DNA of 64,000 bases, taken from NCBI RefSeq assembly GCF_035621355.1, contig NZ_CP141769.1, positions 248,001 through 312,000 on the forward strand, read 5' to 3'. Below the pieces are notes generated by a model. It was not told the origin of the DNA, made no database searches, and saw only the letters and a program-made list of their open reading frames with translations. This document shows positions 60,875-64,000 of the stretch, piece by piece. This stretch comes from Thiobacillus sp. SCUT-2 (GTDB lineage: Bacteria > Pseudomonadota > Gammaproteobacteria > Burkholderiales > Thiobacillaceae). Each line of letters opens with the position of its first letter. The first letter of the stretch is position 1. Both the position numbers and the translations under genes were made by a program.

Positions 60875-63604
60875 ATGGCGATACGACACTATTTTCTCAA
60901 GCGCATGCTGATGGTGCTCTGCATCGGCGCGCTGGCGCCCGTGCCTGCTCTGGCCGCCGACCGGGTCGAGAAGGCCTCCGGCTATTACGAGGACGCGCTC
61001 GTGCGCATGGACCGCAAGGATGTCCAGGGCGCCATCGTCCAGCTGAAAAATGCGCTGCAGCAGGACGGCAAGATGCTGCCAGCGCTGGTGCTGCTCGGCG
61101 AAGCCTACTTGGCGAGCGGCGCGCCGCTGGGCGCCGAGCGGGTGCTGGCCGATGCCGAGCGGCTGGGCGCGGACCGGTCGCAGATCATCGCCATGCAGGT
61201 GGAGGCTTACGGGTTGCTCGGACGCAACCAGGCCTTGCTGGAGCGGTTCTCCCCGGACGGACTTCCCGCGCGCGTCAAGTACAAGGTTCTGGTTGGGCGT
61301 GGCTACGCGCAGATCGGTCTCGGACAGACGCGTGCGGCACTTCAGTCCTTCGAGCAGGCACGGCAGCTCTTCCCCGACGACCCCATTGCGCTGGTCGGGC
61401 AGGCGATGGCCTATCTGCGGGGCGGCGACCATGCCAATGCCGCCGACATGGCACAACGTGCGATCGCGAAGGCGCCGACCGATCCGTCCGGCTGGAACAT
61501 GAAAGGCTCGGTCGCCCATGCCCAGGGGAACGTCAGGGAAGCGCTGGCAGCCTACGACAAGGCCTTGAGCCTGAAGCCCGATTATCTGGATACGCTGATT
61601 GCGCGGGCTTCGCTGCTGTTCGACCTCAACCGCGACCGCGAGGCGGCCCGGGATGTCGCCGTCCTCAAGCAGAGGTTCCCCGGGGACCCGCGGAGCGCCT
61701 ATCTGCAGGCGCTTCTCGCGGGCCGCCAGGGAAAGGGCAAGGAAGCGCGCGATGCGCTCGTCGCCGCCGCGGCCGCGCTCGATGCCCTTCCCTTCGAGGC
61801 GGTGCAGACGCGTCCCCAGCTGGTGTTGCTCGGCGGGATCGCGCATTTCAGCCTTGGCGAGGATGAAAAGGCCAAGACGTATCTTGGCGCGTATCTGCGG
61901 AAATATCCCCAGCATCTCGGGGCGCGCAAGCTCATGGCCGCCATCCTGCTGCGGGAACGGGACTACAGCAAGGCGATCACGGTCCTGGAAGGGGAGGTCC
62001 GGGCACGGCCGAGCGATCCCCAGGCGTTGTCGATGCTGGCGACGGCCTACATGGCCCTGGGGCGGCACGCCGAGGCGGTGTCCCTGCTGGCGGACGCGGC
62101 CAGTCTGGGGGGAAGCCGCGCGCCGGACGTTACCGCGAATTTCGGCCTGAGCCTCATCGGGAGCGGCCAGGAAGCGCAGGGGATGGCGCAACTTCAAAAA
62201 GCCTACTCGGAGAATCCCGGCCGGGCCCACGCCGGCGTTCCATTGGCCATCCTGTACCTCAGGCTGGATCAGCCCCAGCCGGCGATCCAGATCCTGCAGG
62301 CCGTGACGCGGAATGAACCGCAGAATCTGACCGCGATGAACGTCCTGGCAGTTGCGCGCGGGATGGCGAACGACCGGCTGGGGGCGCGCAAGACGTATGA
62401 ACGCATCCTCGCGCTCAACCCGAACTTCACGCCTGCCCGGCTCAATCTGGCGCGCCTGGATCGCTACGAGGGCAAGCCGGACGACGCACGCCGGCGCCTG
62501 CTTGCAATCCTCAAGACGCAACCCAGGAACGGTGACGCCATGTACGAACTCGCGCAGCTCGAGTCGGCTGCCGGGCGTACGTCCGAGGCTGTCCGCTGGC
62601 TGGAAAAGGCGCGCGCGTTCGATCGGCAGGCGCTTCGCGCCAGCCTTGCGCTGATCGAGGTTTACCTCGGAGCCGGCGACGTCCAGAAAGCGCTGGATAT
62701 CGCCAAGTCAGCCCAGGCGGGGAATCCGGACGACCTGCAGGCCCTGGAAGCGCTCGGCCGCTGCTATCTGGCCATCGGGAATGTCGGCCTGGCACGCGAG
62801 AATTTCAAGCACCTGAGCCAGGCGGCGGGCTTCGACGCCGACTGGCAATTGCGTGCAGCGGATTGGCAGATGGGTGCCGGCGATCTCGACGGCGCACGCT
62901 ACGCGGCGGACAAGGCATTGCTGAGCAAGCCCGGGTTGCTTCCTGCGCTGCTGGCCAAGGCGCGCCTGGAGAGCCGTGCCGGCAACCTGGACGCGGCTGA
63001 AAAACAGGCGCGTACGCTGGCGGCCCAGTACCCGCGATCGGCCGCGACCCAGCAACTGCTTGGCGATGTCGCCATGCAGCGCGAGCGCTATCGCGACGCC
63101 GTGTCCGCGTACGAAGCGGCCTACCGGCTCGAGAAGACGCCCGCGCGCGCGATCGGTCTGTTCGACGCTTATGGCCGTTCAGGGGAAACGGCCAGGGCGT
63201 TGTCGTTCATCCAGTCGTGGGTCGCGGCCAGCCCCGGTGACATCGCCGGCCGTCGCGCCCTGGCAGGCGCCTATATCGGGTCGGGACAACTCGATCTCGC
63301 GCAGCGGCATTATGAAACGCTGGTCCGGCTGTCGCCCAACGACGGCAGCCTCTACAACGACCTGGCCTACGTCATGCTCAAGCGCGGCCAGCCCGGTGCG
63401 CTGGCGGTCGCGCAAAAGGCGTATCAGCTGGCGCCGCGCGACGCCAACGTGGCCGATACGCTCGGCTGGGTGCTGGTCGAGGCGGGGCAGGTCGACAAGG
63501 GGCTGCGTTATTTGCGCGAAGCCCAGGTGCGGGCTCCCGATCATCCCGAGATCCGCGCGCATCTCGCAGAAGCCCTCAGGCGCCGGGGCGCGCCAGGCCG
63601 CTGA
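60875..63604 (+). CDS. PEP-CTERM system TPR-repeat protein, third PrsT-like paralogue
   Basis: Encodes 909 residues. Signal peptide MAIRHYFLKRMLMVLCIGAL then APVPALA, with cleavage expected before ADRVE. There is no lipobox, so unlike the two paralogues at the left edge it should be a soluble or loosely bound periplasmic protein. The remainder is continuous TPR repeats, ending with the family's conserved LNDLAY-type/ADTLGWVLVEAGQ segment. The ATG at 60875 was chosen because the frame upstream encodes an Arg/Pro-rich stretch without a signal peptide. A sigma-54-type promoter candidate lies 60 bases upstream, and a probable exosortase substrate gene follows. Presumed scaffold in export or surface assembly (inference). 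Confidence 0.85.
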   Translation: MAIRHYFLKRMLMVLCIGALAPVPALAADRVEKASGYYEDALVRMDRKDVQGAIVQLKNALQQDGKMLPALVLLGEAYLASGAPLGAERVLADAERLGADRSQIIAMQVEAYGLLGRNQALLERFSPDGLPARVKYKVLVGRGYAQIGLGQTRAALQSFEQARQLFPDDPIALVGQAMAYLRGGDHANAADMAQRAIAKAPTDPSGWNMKGSVAHAQGNVREALAAYDKALSLKPDYLDTLIARASLLFDLNRDREAARDVAVLKQRFPGDPRSAYLQALLAGRQGKGKEARDALVAAAAALDALPFEAVQTRPQLVLLGGIAHFSLGEDEKAKTYLGAYLRKYPQHLGARKLMAAILLRERDYSKAITVLEGEVRARPSDPQALSMLATAYMALGRHAEAVSLLADAASLGGSRAPDVTANFGLSLIGSGQEAQGMAQLQKAYSENPGRAHAGVPLAILYLRLDQPQPAIQILQAVTRNEPQNLTAMNVLAVARGMANDRLGARKTYERILALNPNFTPARLNLARLDRYEGKPDDARRRLLAILKTQPRNGDAMYELAQLESAAGRTSEAVRWLEKARAFDRQALRASLALIEVYLGAGDVQKALDIAKSAQAGNPDDLQALEALGRCYLAIGNVGLARENFKHLSQAAGFDADWQLRAADWQMGAGDLDGARYAADKALLSKPGLLPALLAKARLESRAGNLDAAEKQARTLAAQYPRSAATQQLLGDVAMQRERYRDAVSAYEAAYRLEKTPARAIGLFDAYGRSGETARALSFIQSWVAASPGDIAGRRALAGAYIGSGQLDLAQRHYETLVRLSPNDGSLYNDLAYVMLKRGQPGALAVAQKAYQLAPRDANVADTLGWVLVEAGQVDKGLRYLREAQVRAPDHPEIRAHLAEALRRRGAPGR

Positions 63605-63782
63605 CCGCGCGGGCTGTGGGCGGACGATGCGTCGGGTTTCTTTACAGTTATCGCGAGCCGCTCATGCTGTTGCCCCGAAGATGTGATGCAACGCCTTGAT
63701 AAACAATAAATAAAAATTCTTGGTACACCGATTGCTTCGCTTCACTCGAGCGATCACTGCAGCAAACATAAGGACAAGCAAA
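63605..63782. other. Intergenic region carrying the promoter of the final gene
   Basis: Non-coding, 178 bases. The left part is GC-rich; 63690-63720 is A/T-rich (AATAAATAAAAATTC), typical of the DNA just upstream of a sigma-54 promoter. The promoter at 63720-63736 and an AAGGA ribosome-binding site at 63770-63774 follow. No terminator for the preceding gene is obvious. Confidence 0.6.
63720..63736 (+). promoter_or_regulatory. Sigma-54 promoter of the exosortase-target gene
   Basis: TTGGTACACCGATTGCT: GG (63722-63723) and GC (63734-63735) are 10 bases apart. The -12 half TTGCT is perfect and the -24 half has two mismatches. Predicted start near 63747, 36 bases before the ATG at 63783. Confidence 0.7.
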
Positions 63783-64000
63783 ATGACACGGACACTCCGG
63801 CAGATTACAAGGGGAATGGGCGCACTGCTCGTGGGGCTCGGGCTGGCGGGCGCCGCGCATGCGACCTACTCATCGGGGCAGGGCACATCGTGCGGCGGCG
63901 GGACGACCAACCCGAACTGCGACACGTGGACCTTCAACAACACGAAAACCAACACCCAGAACGGCATCACGGCCACCGCGTCGGGCTGGTCGAACACCGT
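63783..64000 (+). CDS. Exported protein, probable exosortase target (XDP1-like), truncated by window end
   Basis: The first 72 residues are visible. Signal peptide MTRTLRQITRGMGALLVGLG then LAGAAHA is followed by a mature start TYSSGQGTSCGGGTTNPNCD and WTFNN...TATASGWSNT. This Gly/Ser/Asn/Thr-rich beginning with a CxW-like stretch recalls exosortase-dependent surface proteins (XDP1 family) and PEP-CTERM proteins. The C-terminal sorting signal lies beyond the window and cannot be confirmed. An AAGGA Shine-Dalgarno and a sigma-54 promoter precede it, as for the PEP-CTERM gene at 28344. Confidence 0.7.
   Translation, partial: MTRTLRQITRGMGALLVGLGLAGAAHATYSSGQGTSCGGGTTNPNCDTWTFNNTKTNTQNGITATASGWSNT

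Overview
The window is a GC-rich chromosome segment (about 65 % GC by eye) from a betaproteobacterium, most likely Thiobacillus or a close relative. The best genus clue is an APS kinase fused to a catalytically degenerate ATP-sulfurylase domain, the architecture described for the two-domain hexameric APS kinase of Thiobacillus denitrificans. The PEP-CTERM/exosortase genes and the order mrcA-pilMNOPQ-aroK, ubiE-ubiJ-ubiB and lptM-lysA-cyaY fit as well. I saw no rRNA, tRNA, CRISPR array, prophage or IS transposase.

Layout. 1-9.9 kb (minus strand): a PEP-CTERM/exopolysaccharide operon with a polyprenyl-phosphate sugar transferase, the PrsK/PrsR two-component system and two tandem TPR lipoproteins, the second running off the left edge. 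9.9-12.9 kb: a nucleotidyltransferase-like gene and PBP1A. 13.2-19 kb: pilMNOPQ and aroK. 19-28.3 kb: a gene group that looks like a sulfation module (triple-VanZ membrane protein, DHH phosphoesterase, APS kinase, two TPR-sulfotransferases) next to a PEP-CTERM protein. 28.7-33 kb: a solute symporter and ubiB-ubiJ-ubiE. 33-41.4 kb: phoB-phoR behind a Pho box, a HIT protein, a Gcr-family membrane protein and a giant FAD/Fe-S oxidoreductase. 41.6-46 kb: a diguanylate cyclase/PhnD pair, a DUF808 protein, a MITE-like element and nadA. 46-52.8 kb: hda, thioredoxin, msrPQ, a histone H1-like repeat protein, lysA, lptM, cyaY and a MarR regulator. 52.8-60.6 kb: argH, an AlgZ/AlgR-type pair, a Nudix hydrolase and metH. 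60.8-64 kb: a third PEP-CTERM TPR protein and the start of a probable exosortase-target protein.

Three stories tie the region together. First, four sites with sigma-54 -24/-12 architecture (GG-N10-GC) lie directly upstream of the exopolysaccharide/prs operon, both secreted-protein genes and the third TPR gene. Because PrsR is a sigma-54-dependent activator, this suggests one PrsK/PrsR regulon scattered over 64 kb. Second, the APS kinase with its dead sulfurylase half, a DHH phosphoesterase (possible PAP phosphatase) and two sulfotransferases could form a PAPS-use-and-recycle cassette fed with APS by sulfur oxidation. Third, a 280-bp element with 30-bp terminal inverted repeats sits at a duplicated TA inside the nadA stop codon; removing it in silico restores a nadA TAA stop three bases before the next gene.

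Two genes are incomplete at the window ends (1-2180 and 63783-64000). One sulfotransferase appears to carry a one-base frameshift near 27430.
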